A stretch of 63,317 nucleotides of DNA from Shinella fusca (GTDB lineage: Bacteria; Pseudomonadota; Alphaproteobacteria; Rhizobiales; Rhizobiaceae), in the NCBI RefSeq assembly GCF_014203155.1, contig NZ_JACHIK010000023.1:1-63317 (forward strand), written 5' to 3'. Positions 1 to 8,525 of the stretch are shown piece after piece. Below the pieces are notes generated by a model. The model saw nothing but the letters and a program-made list of their open reading frames with translations. It was not told where the DNA came from and searched no databases. Both the position numbers and the translations under genes were made by a program. Position 1 is the stretch's first letter, and the number at the start of each line of letters is the position of its first letter.

Positions 1-265
1 CAACGATCCGACCCTCGCCGCTGAGAGAGGGAGGCAACCCTCTCGCAGCGGTTCATATTCGCCCGTCCGGCGCAGAAAGTCATAAGACAAGCGATCTGCC
101 AGAGTCGATATTGCGAATGCTCAACGCGTGACAGCCTGCTAGGCGGCTTGGAATTTTTGTAAGCACTATCGGCTCGCCGTCACCGGCAGGCTTTCTCGTT
201 TCAGCCTCTACAACTTTACGTAACGCCGAAACAGATGGGAAACGCCCCTCGGTTATCCTGCCAGC

Positions 266-529
266 ATGAGCAACTTCATCTACCTCGTCATTGGCGCGTC
301 GGTCACCAGCTTCCTGGCTATGGGCGGGTATTCCCTCATCCCGCGCGAGATCTACGACCCGAGCTGCAATATCAAGGGCAACGTATCGTACAACGGCGGT
401 CAGCGAATTTATCACGTTCCAGGCCAACACTATTACGAAGACACCCGTATCACCTACACAAGGGGTGAACGGTGGTTTTGCTCCGAAGCCGATGCACAGG
501 CCGCAGGCTGGAGACGGGCCGGATACTGA
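266..529 (+). CDS. Small membrane-anchored sunset-domain-like protein
   Basis: An 87-residue protein. Residues 1-22 form a hydrophobic N-terminal segment that could be a signal anchor. The remainder holds the pattern CNIKGN, then RIYHVPG, then Y-T, then RWFCSEADAQAAGWR. From family knowledge this is the short 'sunset' domain seen in many rhizobial proteins, some labelled ExoI-like, often next to thermonuclease domains. Here the domain stands alone, so no enzymatic function can be given. The ATG at 266 is preferred over the overlapping frames because only this frame gives the conserved motif. It has no clear operon partner. Confidence 0.72.
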   Translation: MSNFIYLVIGASVTSFLAMGGYSLIPREIYDPSCNIKGNVSYNGGQRIYHVPGQHYYEDTRITYTRGERWFCSEADAQAAGWRRAGY

Positions 530-626
530 TGTGCCCGGCAGAACCCGGATCTAATCGATAAGTTCAGACAGTTGACTTATCCGCGAAATCGATAGAGATT
601 TCGCGTATTCCGATTAGAGAGAACTC

Positions 627-824
627 ATGACACGCTCCAAGTACGAAGCTGAGATGAGGTTGGCCATGGGGGTCGCGCGCTATGCCATGCGCGATGGATT
701 GACGCCGGAAGAAGCGGTGCAGGCGATCAAGAAACACCGGAAGGTCGTGCAGTCCCTGGATCGCCCGCAGGCTCATGATGAAGACGTGGCAACCACAACT
801 CAAAAACGCTGCGTGGCTGAATAG
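627..824 (+). CDS. Small hypothetical protein
   Basis: A 65-residue hydrophilic protein with an ATG start preceded by AGAGAGAA. The middle of the protein (GLTPEEAVQAIKKHRKV) reads as an amphipathic helix. I do not recognise a family. It is called as a gene because of the plausible ribosome binding site and because no better frame exists here. It ends just before, and converges on, the small minus-strand gene that follows. Confidence 0.45.
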   Translation: MTRSKYEAEMRLAMGVARYAMRDGLTPEEAVQAIKKHRKVVQSLDRPQAHDEDVATTTQKRCVAE

Positions 825-827
825 TCG

Positions 828-1043
828 TTACGCCGAAACAACCAGGCCCTGGCGCCGAGCGCGGCCTTCTTTTTCGTCGACCGCCTGCGAACAGGCAGCC
901 GCCATCTCGATAAAATAGGCAAGCTCCGTGTTTCTCAACTTGGCCTGGATCGCAAGCTCACGGAGCATCTGCGTGATGTAGCTGTCATCCGGCGTTCTGT
1001 GGTCGATGACAGGGTGTGATTTCAGTTCCAGTTTCGTGCTCAT
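828..1043 (-). CDS. Small hypothetical protein downstream of the nrdE remnant
   Basis: A 71-residue protein beginning [14 protein letters not shown], with a good ribosome binding site (GAGGGA) 6 bases before the ATG at 1043. The open frame runs upstream without a stop into the nrdE remnant. The internal ATG with its own site and the change of sequence character argue for an independent small gene. It is mostly charged and helical. No function can be assigned. Confidence 0.5.
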   Translation of the reverse strand: MSTKLELKSHPVIDHRTPDDSYITQMLRELAIQAKLRNTELAYFIEMAAACSQAVDEKEGRARRQGLVVSA

Positions 1044-1268
1044 GTCATTCCCTCGGTAGATGGAATTTACACAACCTGAACGATAGTTACAACCGTCACT
1101 TTGCGCAAGAGCGATTAATGAATGGTAATTAATTGCACGCATGGTGTGCAATTTGACATAGAATTCTACCAATGATGGGCTTGGAGATTGATATCTATCA
1201 GCGATTTCATTGAAATTCAGCGGCAGGGTGGGACGCCCATTGGTTGTCCTTTTTTGGGAGGAATCCAT

Positions 1269-1928
1269 TGCGCCCATTTCGCGAAGGTTGGTGAGCGACA
1301 GCGCCACGCCGCCGCCGCGCTTGGAAAGCTGGAGGGCCGAATTGATCGACCGGCCTATGCTCTCCATGTTGTCCTCGACGCGCAGCAGGAAGCACGAGAC
1401 GAGCTCGCCGCGCTGCTTCTTGCCGGCATTGAGGAAGGTGGGCGTCGCCGGCTGGAAGCGGCCGGAGATGATCTCGTCGACAAGATTCCGGGCAAGCGCC
1501 TCATCGCCGCGAGCAAGCGTCAGCGCCACCATGCAGACGCGGTCCTCATAGCGCTCAAGGTAGCGCTTCCCGTCGAAGGTCTTCAACGTATAGGACGTGT
1601 AGTACTTGAAGGCGCCGAGGAAGGTCGGGAAGCGGAACTTCCTCTCATAGGCGTGGTCGAAGAGATCGCGCACGAAGTTGAAGGAATACTGGTCCAGCAC
1701 CTCCTGCTCGTAGTAGCCCTCCGTCACCAGGTAATCGAGCTTCTCCCGAAGGTTATGGAAGAAGACGGTATTCTGGTTGACGTGCTGGAGGAAATACTGC
1801 TTGGCAGCCTGCCGGTCCTTGTCGAGCTGAATCTTTCCGTTCTCGTCATAGAGGTTCAGCATCGCGTTCAGCGCATGGTAGTCCAGCGCCGTGATTTCCG
1901 GCGTTTTCGCCGGTTTCTCTATCGTCAT
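1269..1928 (-). pseudogene. nrdE: nrdE 5' remnant (class Ib ribonucleotide reductase alpha subunit)
   Basis: From the ATG at 1928, which overlaps the nrdI stop as ATGA, the translation matches the N-terminal part of NrdE: an [20 protein letters not shown] region, then [21 protein letters not shown] with the first active-site cysteine (SCFL), then [19 protein letters not shown]. NrdE is normally about 700 residues. Here homology stops at about residue 220, near position 1269, and the open frame continues into unrelated sequence. The rest of the catalytic barrel, including the second active-site cysteine and the C-terminal cysteines, is missing, and no nrdF follows. A rearrangement has therefore cut the nrdHIEF operon. 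Confidence 0.85.
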
Positions 1929-2323
1929 CGTGTCCAAAATCGTTCCAGCCCCTGTCTGACATTGTCGACGTCCTCTTTCGTGCCGAGCAGCTCGAAACGG
2001 TAGAGGAACGGCACCGCGCATTTCGCGGAGATGATGTTTCCGGCGACGGCATATCCGGCGCCGAAATTGGTATTGCCCGCCGCGATGACGCCGCGGATCA
2101 GGCTACGGTTCACCGGATTGTTGAGGAAGCGGATCACCGGTTTTGGCACCGCCCCCTTCTCGCCGCCTCCGCCATAGGTCGGCGAAATCAGCACGAAAGG
2201 CTCCTTGGCCTCCGGCGGCGCCCCGGCCGCATCGACCGGCAGGCGCAGGGCCGCAACGCCGAGCTTATCCACAAAGCGGCGGGTGTTTTCCGACCGGCTG
2301 GAGAAATAGAATAGCGCGGCCAT
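1925..2323 (-). CDS. nrdI: NrdI flavodoxin-like protein for class Ib ribonucleotide reductase
   Basis: A 132-residue flavodoxin-like protein. The FMN-binding loop is at the N-terminus ([17 protein letters not shown], residues 6-22), followed by SPTYGGGG near residue 50 and [10 protein letters not shown], both typical of NrdI. NrdI supplies the oxidant that assembles the dimanganese tyrosyl radical cofactor of NrdF. It lies 10 bases after nrdH and overlaps nrdE by 4 bases, the usual nrdHIEF order. Its partner genes are truncated or missing here, so it is probably not useful from this locus alone. Confidence 0.92.
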   Translation of the reverse strand: MAALFYFSSRSENTRRFVDKLGVAALRLPVDAAGAPPEAKEPFVLISPTYGGGGEKGAVPKPVIRFLNNPVNRSLIRGVIAAGNTNFGAGYAVAGNIISAKCAVPFLYRFELLGTKEDVDNVRQGLERFWTR

Positions 2324-2332
2324 CGACCGGAC

Positions 2333-2554
2333 TCAGGCGAGCGCGCTGATCATGTCCGGGCGGAAGCCAGCCCAATGTCGCTCCCCGGCGATGACGACCG
2401 GAACCTGGCGATGGCCGAGCTGCTGGACGAGCGCATAAGCCTCGGTATCCTCGGAAATATCGACGACGCTGTAGTCGATGCCCTGGCGATCGAGCGCGCG
2501 GGTGGTCGCGGTGCACTGAACGCAGGCCGGCTTGGAATAGACGGTGATGGACAT
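2333..2554 (-). CDS. nrdH: NrdH glutaredoxin-like electron donor
   Basis: A 73-residue glutaredoxin-like protein with the redox motif CVQC near residue 11 and the conserved GHRQVPVV and WAGFRPD segments near the C-terminus. NrdH is the thioredoxin-reductase-dependent hydrogen donor of class Ib ribonucleotide reductase. The start at 2554 (MSITVYSKP) is chosen because it has GAGGAA just upstream and fits the family length; the frame is open further upstream. It is first in the nrdHI-nrdE' operon and downstream of a cobalamin riboswitch. Confidence 0.92.
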   Translation of the reverse strand: MSITVYSKPACVQCTATTRALDRQGIDYSVVDISEDTEAYALVQQLGHRQVPVVIAGERHWAGFRPDMISALA

Positions 2555-2783
2555 GGTTTCCTCGTGATTGGCTATGGGCATGAGAAATCGTTCGGCCATC
2601 CGCCGATGGCCGCTCGTTGCAGTGGAAATGGATGGGCGACCACCGCTGGGCGGCCGAACGCGAAGTGCCGCTTACTCGCGCGGATAGGCTGGAAACAGGA
2701 TCGACATGACTTCACCCCGAAGCAATTCATGCGAGGCATTCGGGAGACGTGGCGGCATCATTGCGCAACCAACGCTCGCCGCC

Positions 2784-3000
2784 GGACACCCCGCCCGTGG
2801 ACGTTCATGGACGAGGCAGGTCTCCTGGCTTGCGGGTCGCGGCATCCATTCACCTTCCCAAGGCATTTGCGCCTCAGTGGCTTACTCGAACGAATGCTCG
2901 CCGCTTACAGTTGCGGGGGCAGCTCCGGATCGTCGCGGCCGTCATGGCCGCCCCGGATTCCCGTCTTAGCCTTCAATCCTTTCGAATCGAAGGAACCTCG
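2784..3000 (-). promoter_or_regulatory. Cobalamin (B12) riboswitch upstream of nrdHI
   Basis: Read on the minus strand, this leader carries the hallmarks of the adenosylcobalamin riboswitch in order: GCTAAGACGGGAATCCGG near 2955-2975, CTGCCCCCGCAACTGTAAGC near 2905-2925, GCCACTGAGG near 2875-2885, and the B12 box GCAAGCCAGGAGACCTGCC at about 2815-2833. The distal segment at 2784-2805 contains CGGGCGGGGTGTCC, the probable expression platform, and is also found behind the other riboswitch at 6.5 kb. B12 would be expected to repress the operon, because class Ib reductase is the B12-independent alternative to class II NrdJ. Confidence 0.93.
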
Positions 3001-3060
3001 TACACAAGATATGGTAGTCCATATAAATTTTAGGTCAACTGGTGGGGCGATTGCCGTGAA

Positions 3061-3543
3061 ATGAAATGTAAATTGTCGCTATCGACTGTGGATAACCGGG
3101 GGCGCCTGATGTCATCCACGACAAGCAATGCAGGGAGCGCGCACGTCCTCTGCCGTTGGCCATAAAGATACGGCAGTGTGTTTGCCCCATGGCAAGATGG
3201 CCTGTGTCGAAGCATCGGGCAAACCTCTTCGTTCGTTTGCCGCCCTGCGCAGTTCGCCGGAAGACGGCCGGCCGACGCAGGCTTCGAGGAAATCCGGCGC
3301 ACGGCAAGATGCGGGACCGGTATGCATCTGCATCCCACCCCCTGAAGCCTCTGCGCCGCCGTCAGCATTTCTCCATCGGTTCCGACCGAGCCGATGTCGG
3401 TGAGATAAGCGTGAATGCGGTGCGGCAGAAAAGCGCCCGGTTCGCCGACCGTCGGTATCTGCTTCGGAAGGATTCCGATGGAGGCGGGAAGGTTACTTGC
3501 ATCATTTTGTATTGGTTTGGTCGTTTCGCACCGACTTGATGGC
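3061..3543. other. Intergenic stretch with no recognised gene
   Basis: About 480 bases between the nrd riboswitch and the 3' end of the flavin reductase gene. Open frames exist on both strands but none gives a recognisable domain or a convincing ribosome binding site. The promoter of the nrd leader must lie at its left edge. Confidence 0.4.
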
Positions 3544-4044
3544 TTACCCCTTGAGATAGCGACGCATGCAATAGAGCAACGTTGCCCGATCTTCATTCTC
3601 ACGGACATCGATCACACGCCCGAAGAGAATGCGGTGAGTTGCCTCATCGACGGCCTTGTCGAGTTCGCATTCAAAGCTGACCGAGGCGTTGACAAGGACT
3701 GGGGTCCCCGTAAGGCCCTCTCTCCAGTCGCCAAGCATAAATCGATCCGCCGTCGGCGGCTTTCCTGCAAAGACATTCGATATATCCTCATGACCCGGCA
3801 TCAGCGTGTTGACGCAGAAATGGCGCGCGTTCTCAAAGGCATGAAAGCACGAGTTCGCACGATTGATGCAGACGAGAAGTGTTGCCGGCGTGTCGCTGAC
3901 GCTACAGACGGCCGAGGCCGTAAAGCCGTAACGCTTCCCGCCGTATCGGGTGGTGACGACATTGACCGTGGAGCCGAAACGAGACATGCCGCTGCGAAAC
4001 GTGGCCTTGTCCACGATATCGAAGCCGTGCTTCACCATGTTCAT
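3544..4044 (-). CDS. Flavin reductase domain protein linked to MesDX
   Basis: A 166-residue protein of the flavin reductase / FMN-binding split-barrel family (HpaC/RutF-like): FRSGMSRFGSTVNVVTT at residues 16-32, then the GFTASAVCSVS motif and NTLMPGHEDISNVFAG, all typical of NADH:FMN reductases that feed two-component oxygenases. GGAGG lies 5 bases before the ATG. It is last in a three-gene operon after mesX and mesD, 26 bases from mesD. The inference is that it supplies reduced flavin to an oxygen-dependent step of the MesX/MesD methionine synthase; this role is not proven. Confidence 0.8.
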   Translation of the reverse strand: MNMVKHGFDIVDKATFRSGMSRFGSTVNVVTTRYGGKRYGFTASAVCSVSDTPATLLVCINRANSCFHAFENARHFCVNTLMPGHEDISNVFAGKPPTADRFMLGDWREGLTGTPVLVNASVSFECELDKAVDEATHRILFGRVIDVRENEDRATLLYCMRRYLKG

Positions 4045-4070
4045 GTCGGCCTCCTCTGCTCAGCCGGTAC

Positions 4071-5099
4071 TTAGGCCGAAAGCTCTTTTCGGACGATTTC
4101 CGCACCCGCAGCCAAGGCATTCAGCTTGCCTCTTGCGACACCGCGGGACAGGGGCGCCATCCCGCAGTTCGTGCAAGGGCAAAGTTTGTCCGCGTCGACA
4201 AACTGAAGCGCCTTTCGCAGGGTCGCGGCCACTTCCTCTGGAGTTTCAATGGTATTGCTTGCCACGTCGATGGCCCCGACCATCACTTTCTTGCCTCGAA
4301 CAAGCTCGATGAGATCCATCGGAACGTGAGAGTTGTGGCATTCCAAGGAAATCATGCCGATACTGGATTTCTGCAACTTGGGGAAGGATTCCTCGTATTG
4401 CCGCCACTCGGACCCCAGGGTCTTTTTCCAATCCGTATTGGCCTTGATACCGTAGCCGTAGCAGATATGGACCGCGGTCTCGCATTTGAGACCTTCGATT
4501 GCTTTTTCCAGCGTGCCGACGCCCCAGTCATTCACGTCATCAAAAAAGACGTTGAAAGCGGGCTCGTCGAACTGGATGATATCGACGCCGGCTGCTTCCA
4601 GCTCCCTCGCCTCCTCATTGAGGATCTTGGCGAATTCCCAGGCCAGCTTTTCACGGCTCTTATAATGGCTGTCAAAAAGCGTATCGATCATCGTCATGGG
4701 ACCCGGCAGAGCCCACTTGATGGGCTGCTTGGTCTGCTGACGAAGAAATTTGGCGTCTTCGACGAAAACCGATTTCTGGCGAGACACGGCGCCGACGACC
4801 GTGGGGACACTCGCATCATAACGATCCCGGATTCGGACGGTCTCGCGTTTTTCAAAATCGACCCCGTCGAGGTGTTCGATGAATGTCGTGACGAAATGCT
4901 GGCGCGTTTGCTCGCCATCGCTGACGATATCGATGCCTGCCTGCCGCTGATCATCCAACGACAAACGCAAAGCATCCTGCTTTCCCTCAATCAGTGCCTC
5001 GTCCTGCAGCTTCCAGGGCGACCAAAGCTTTTCAGGTTCTGCAAGCCACGAGGGTTTGGGCAGGCTGCCGGCGGTTGACGTGGGCAACAGTGTTTTCAT
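4071..5099 (-). CDS. mesD: MesD-type core methionine synthase (MetE C-terminal domain homologue)
   Basis: A 342-residue protein that corresponds only to the catalytic C-terminal domain of cobalamin-independent methionine synthase. The zinc ligands of MetE are recognisable: H211 and C213 in VHICYG, E253 in ISLECHN, and C312 in the C-terminal CPCTNCGMAPLSRG. The SDGEQTRQHF and QFDEPAFNV motifs fit too. The N-terminal folate-binding half of MetE is absent, so the methyl donor is not expected to be methyl-tetrahydrofolate. The adjacent DUF1852 gene identifies it as the MesD family, which needs MesX. The ATG at 5099 is preferred to a TTG at 5108 because of spacing from AAAGG. Confidence 0.87.
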   Translation of the reverse strand: MKTLLPTSTAGSLPKPSWLAEPEKLWSPWKLQDEALIEGKQDALRLSLDDQRQAGIDIVSDGEQTRQHFVTTFIEHLDGVDFEKRETVRIRDRYDASVPTVVGAVSRQKSVFVEDAKFLRQQTKQPIKWALPGPMTMIDTLFDSHYKSREKLAWEFAKILNEEARELEAAGVDIIQFDEPAFNVFFDDVNDWGVGTLEKAIEGLKCETAVHICYGYGIKANTDWKKTLGSEWRQYEESFPKLQKSSIGMISLECHNSHVPMDLIELVRGKKVMVGAIDVASNTIETPEEVAATLRKALQFVDADKLCPCTNCGMAPLSRGVARGKLNALAAGAEIVRKELSA

Positions 5100-5126
5100 G
5101 ACAGGCAACCTTTTGTTTTTGGCTCG

Positions 5127-6110
5127 TCAGCGAGCGTGATTGGCAGACCATCGCTCAAGAATAGTCCTGTACGGCTTGATGAAGTGCTCCTCGGCGAACT
5201 TCCCCTGCTCAATGGCCAGCCGGCTACGTTCTTCTCGATCGTAGACAATGCGGGTCAACGAGTAGTCCTGGTGCTTCAGGTTAGGCTGATAGCAGGCGCC
5301 CGCCGCGGAATTGGCGTTGTAAATCTCGGGCCGATAGATCTTCTGAAAAGTCTCCATCGTGCTGATGGTGCTGATGAGCTCAAGATTGGTATAGTCATCG
5401 AGCAGATCGCCGAGGAAATAAAAAGCCAAAGGCGCAACGCTGTTGGGCGGCATGAAAAAGCGAACCTGCAATCCCATCTTCCCGAAATATGCGTCGGTCG
5501 AGGAGAATTCGCTCTGTTTGTATTCGACGCCCAGTACGGGATGATGATTGTCCGTCCGATGATAGGTTTTGCTGCTTGATGCGCTTAGGCATATGACTGG
5601 CGGCTTGCTGAAATTTTCTTTGTAAGCATTTGAGTTCAGGAAACATTTGAACAGGTTTCCATGCAGATCGCCAAAATTAAGTGGCGTGCTGAACTCCGGT
5701 CGATTTTTGTTATGCTCCGGCAACAACACGCTGAAGTCGTAGTCACGCACATAAGAGGAGAAATTGTTCCCCACGATGCCGTCGATACGTTCGTTCGTTT
5801 TGTGATCGACGACGGTTGTTTTCAAGATTTCAATGAGCGGAAAGGCATCGCTATTGCCTCCGGCACCAATATTCATCTCGACGGAAATGATTTCGAGCGC
5901 GACGGAATAACGATCGCCTTTGGGGTTGTCCCAATGCGCCAGGGCGTTGAAACGGTTATCAATCATCCTCAAGGCGTTTCGCAGATTCTCGCGGCGGCTA
6001 TCGCCTCTGGCCAAATTGGCAAAATTGGTCGTGATGCGCGTATTTTCCGAAGGACAATATTCCTCATCAAATTGAACCGCCTTAATATGGAAGTCTATAT
6101 CACTGCTCAT
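5127..6110 (-). CDS. mesX: MesX (DUF1852), partner of MesD
   Basis: A 327-residue protein beginning MSSDIDFHIKAVQFDEEY and carrying the long conserved DUF1852 body (RITTNFANLARGDSRRENL, NNFSSYVRDYDFSVLLP, LNFGDLHGNLFKCFLNS). In published work on folate-independent methionine synthases, DUF1852 proteins (MesX) are required for the activity of MesD. It heads the operon, 27 bases before mesD, and is transcribed away from the riboswitch at 6.5 kb, with which it does not share a strand. Its biochemical role (oxygenase, methyl-group generation or cofactor delivery) is not known from the sequence. Confidence 0.88.
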   Translation of the reverse strand: MSSDIDFHIKAVQFDEEYCPSENTRITTNFANLARGDSRRENLRNALRMIDNRFNALAHWDNPKGDRYSVALEIISVEMNIGAGGNSDAFPLIEILKTTVVDHKTNERIDGIVGNNFSSYVRDYDFSVLLPEHNKNRPEFSTPLNFGDLHGNLFKCFLNSNAYKENFSKPPVICLSASSSKTYHRTDNHHPVLGVEYKQSEFSSTDAYFGKMGLQVRFFMPPNSVAPLAFYFLGDLLDDYTNLELISTISTMETFQKIYRPEIYNANSAAGACYQPNLKHQDYSLTRIVYDREERSRLAIEQGKFAEEHFIKPYRTILERWSANHAR

Positions 6111-6493
6111 CGTGACAACGCACCCTAATTTATAAGATAAAACCTGAAACTTTTGACGATTATCTCAGGATAGATCGGACTTTATCTTCTTGTTCCCAGT
6201 CGACAGCGGTCACGCCGTCCATACATAGGAGTGGTGCGCGTTTTATGCCTCAGAGATCGATCGAGAAAAAATGGTATTAACTCACGGAAGCATGAGCTGT
6301 GTTCATGATTTGAGGTCGAAGCCAGAGACAAGAATTGCGGGAAACGGCATCTTGCGTGCCGCCGTCCGTATCGAATGGCGCGAAAGCCCGTCAGCGCCCA
6401 GTCCGGCGGGACATGGCCGCGGGGCAGCGAACGTCCCACACAGCCGCCACGCCTCCCCGGCAGGCGCCTTGACCGCTCCGGCAACATGCGACA

Positions 6494-6714
6494 TTGGTTC
6501 GTCATCGTGGTTCTACGGATGAAAGTCCGGAGCTAAGAGGGAATTCGGTGAGGGCTTTGATCAAAGTCTGAAGCCGAGGCTGCCCCCGCAACTGTAAGCG
6601 GCGAGCGAACGTCCATCCATGTCACTGAGGCCTGCCTCGGGAAGACGGACGAAAGCGATGACCCGCAAGCCAGGAGACCTGCCGCGATAGATAACGTCCA
6701 CGGGCGGGGTGTCC
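6494..6714 (+). promoter_or_regulatory. Cobalamin (B12) riboswitch upstream of thioesterase gene
   Basis: The plus strand shows a full cobalamin riboswitch: GGTTC at 6496, GAAAGTCCGGAGCTAAGAGG then GGAATTCGGTG near 6520-6555, CTGCCCCCGCAACTGTAAGC near 6580-6600, a GTCACTGAGGCCTGCC segment near 6620-6640, and the B12 box GCAAGCCAGGAGACCTGCC at 6665-6683. The following segment (6693-6714) repeats the CGGGCGGGGTGTCC platform seen behind the nrd riboswitch. The next gene on this strand starts at 6799, so B12 should control the thioesterase and possibly the MetR-like gene after it. Confidence 0.93.
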
Positions 6715-6798
6715 CGGAGTGCCGCTTTCGCGATGAGCCCTCCCGTGCCGTCGTCTTTGCGTCATGCCACTGCCCGGCCGCACCTGAAGGCAGCGCAG

Positions 6799-7635
6799 AT
6801 GACAGACATCACGACCATAGACCGGCCTGCCGAGCACAGCTCGACAACCAGTCTCATCGATATTGTCTTTCCCGGAGATACCAACCACCACGGCACTCTA
6901 TTCGGCGGAGCCGGGCTTGCGCTGATGGATCGCGTAGCGTTCATCGCGGCAACCCGGTTCAGGCGGGCGCCCTTCGTGACCGCCTCTTGCGAGCGCATCG
7001 ATTTCAGGCAACCCGCACGCATCGGGCATATCGTTGAATTCACCGCCAGACCGGTCAAGGCTGGACGCCGTTCCCTCACGGTCGAGGTCGAGATGGCGGC
7101 AGAGACCATCGTCGGCCGTCAGCGACACACCTGTACGCGCGGCATCTTCCATATGGTGGCGAAACCGGAAGACGGCCACGCCGCAAGCCATGCCTTGCCC
7201 GAATTGGTCCCAGCGACACCCCTGGGCAACGCCGACACCGTTGCCATGGTCGACATCGTCTTTCCGGATCAGGCAAACAGCGTGGGCCGGATGTTCGGGG
7301 GCGAGGCAATCGCCTACATGACCAAAGCTGCATTCGTCGCAGCGTCGCGCCACTCCGGCAAGCTGGTCGTCCTCGCTTCATCAGAGCGTATCGACTTCGC
7401 ACGAGCAATCAAGATCGGTGAAATTGTCGAGGCGGAGGCACGCGTCAAGCGCGTGGGGCGCAGTTCAATGTCCATAGAGACGAAGCTTTGGTCCGAGGAC
7501 CTTCTGACGGGCGAAAGACACGTTACAGCAATCGGGTGTTTCACCATGGTCGCCGTCGACAAAGATCACCGGCCGGTTGCAGTCCAAGATAGCGCCACGG
7601 CGGACGCACGTCCCTTTGACCAAGGGTGGGCCTAA
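6799..7635 (+). CDS. Double-hotdog acyl-CoA thioesterase
   Basis: A 278-residue protein made of two hotdog domains, each opening with a similar motif: IVFPGDTNHHGTLFGGAGLALMD at about residues 20-42 and IVFPDQANSVGRMFGGEAIAYM at about residues 152-173. This is the YciA/BFIT-like acyl-CoA thioesterase family, which hydrolyses acyl-CoA to free CoA and fatty acid in the cytoplasm. The start at 6799 follows GAAGG and is nearest to the end of the riboswitch. It sits directly behind the cobalamin riboswitch, 2 bases before a MetR-like gene. One possibility is relief of acyl-CoA build-up (for example propionyl- or methylmalonyl-CoA) when B12-dependent mutase is idle. Confidence 0.82.
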   Translation: MTDITTIDRPAEHSSTTSLIDIVFPGDTNHHGTLFGGAGLALMDRVAFIAATRFRRAPFVTASCERIDFRQPARIGHIVEFTARPVKAGRRSLTVEVEMAAETIVGRQRHTCTRGIFHMVAKPEDGHAASHALPELVPATPLGNADTVAMVDIVFPDQANSVGRMFGGEAIAYMTKAAFVAASRHSGKLVVLASSERIDFARAIKIGEIVEAEARVKRVGRSSMSIETKLWSEDLLTGERHVTAIGCFTMVAVDKDHRPVAVQDSATADARPFDQGWA

Positions 7636-7637
7636 CC

Positions 7638-8525
7638 ATGCTGGACAGGCAACATCTATCGATCCTGCGTGAAGTCAATCGTTTGGGGAGCCTCACGGCT
7701 GCGGCGGAGCGGCTGAATGTCTCCCAGTCGGCTCTCAGCCATACGATCCGCAAGCTGGAGGAGCGCTACGGCGTGGCCATGTGGGAAAAGGATGGCCGCA
7801 ACCTTCGCCTTACCGAAGCCGGCCGCTACCTCGTGACGCTGGCGCAGCGCGTTCTGCCCCAGATTGAAAGGGCGGAAGATGTCTTGTCAGATTATCGCCA
7901 TGGCCAGCGAGGCTCGCTCAGGATCGGCATGGAATGCCATCCGTGCCACCAGTGGCTGATGAGTGTCACGAAGCCTTATCTCATGGACTGGCCGGATGTA
8001 GGCCTGGAACTGAAGACATCATTTGCTTTCGGCGGTGTGGCAGCGCTGACGGGGTACGAAATCGATATCCTGATTACGCCGGATCCGATCGAGACGCCCG
8101 GCATTCAGTATGTTCCGGTGTTCGACTATGAACTGGTGCTTGCCGTTCCGGCCGATCATCGCCTGACGCTGAAACACCATGCCGAACCGGCGGACCTACT
8201 GGACGAGACGCTGTTCACCTATCCGGTGCCGCAGGAGCGACTGGATGTGTTCACGCAATTCCTCGTGCCCGCTAATTGCCGCGCACGCCATCACCGCAAT
8301 GTCGAGACGACGGAAATGATGCTTCAGCTCGTGGCGGCAGGGCGTGGGGTTAGCGCCATTCCGAACTGGCTGGTGCGCCGAGAAGCAGCGGCGCTCGGTG
8401 TCTGCCCCGTTCGGATTGGTCGGAGCGGTATTCAGAAAAGCATTCACCTTGGATTAAGAGACGGCGACGACACCGTCGATTTCATCGCCGCGTTTCTTGC
8501 GACGTCCCGCCATATATCGGCCTGA
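7638..8525 (+). CDS. MetR-like LysR-family regulator
   Basis: A 295-residue LysR-type regulator. The N-terminal helix-turn-helix reads GSLTAAAERLNVSQSALSHTIRKLEERYG. The effector domain carries segments close to those of E. coli MetR: IGMECHPCHQWL (MetR has IECHSCIQWL) and PVFDYELVLAVPADHRLTL. MetR responds to homocysteine and activates methionine synthesis genes. The ATG at 7638 with AAGGGTGGG upstream is preferred to an in-frame GTG at 7626 that overlaps the previous gene. A likely target is the mesX-mesD operon about 1.5 kb away, or the thioesterase. Confidence 0.85.
   Translation: MLDRQHLSILREVNRLGSLTAAAERLNVSQSALSHTIRKLEERYGVAMWEKDGRNLRLTEAGRYLVTLAQRVLPQIERAEDVLSDYRHGQRGSLRIGMECHPCHQWLMSVTKPYLMDWPDVGLELKTSFAFGGVAALTGYEIDILITPDPIETPGIQYVPVFDYELVLAVPADHRLTLKHHAEPADLLDETLFTYPVPQERLDVFTQFLVPANCRARHHRNVETTEMMLQLVAAGRGVSAIPNWLVRREAAALGVCPVRIGRSGIQKSIHLGLRDGDDTVDFIAAFLATSRHISA

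Noticed and set aside
3030-3608. 192-codon minus-strand frame between the nrd riboswitch and the flavin reductase gene
   Set aside because: No recognised domain and it overlaps the flavin reductase 3' end; not supported as a gene.
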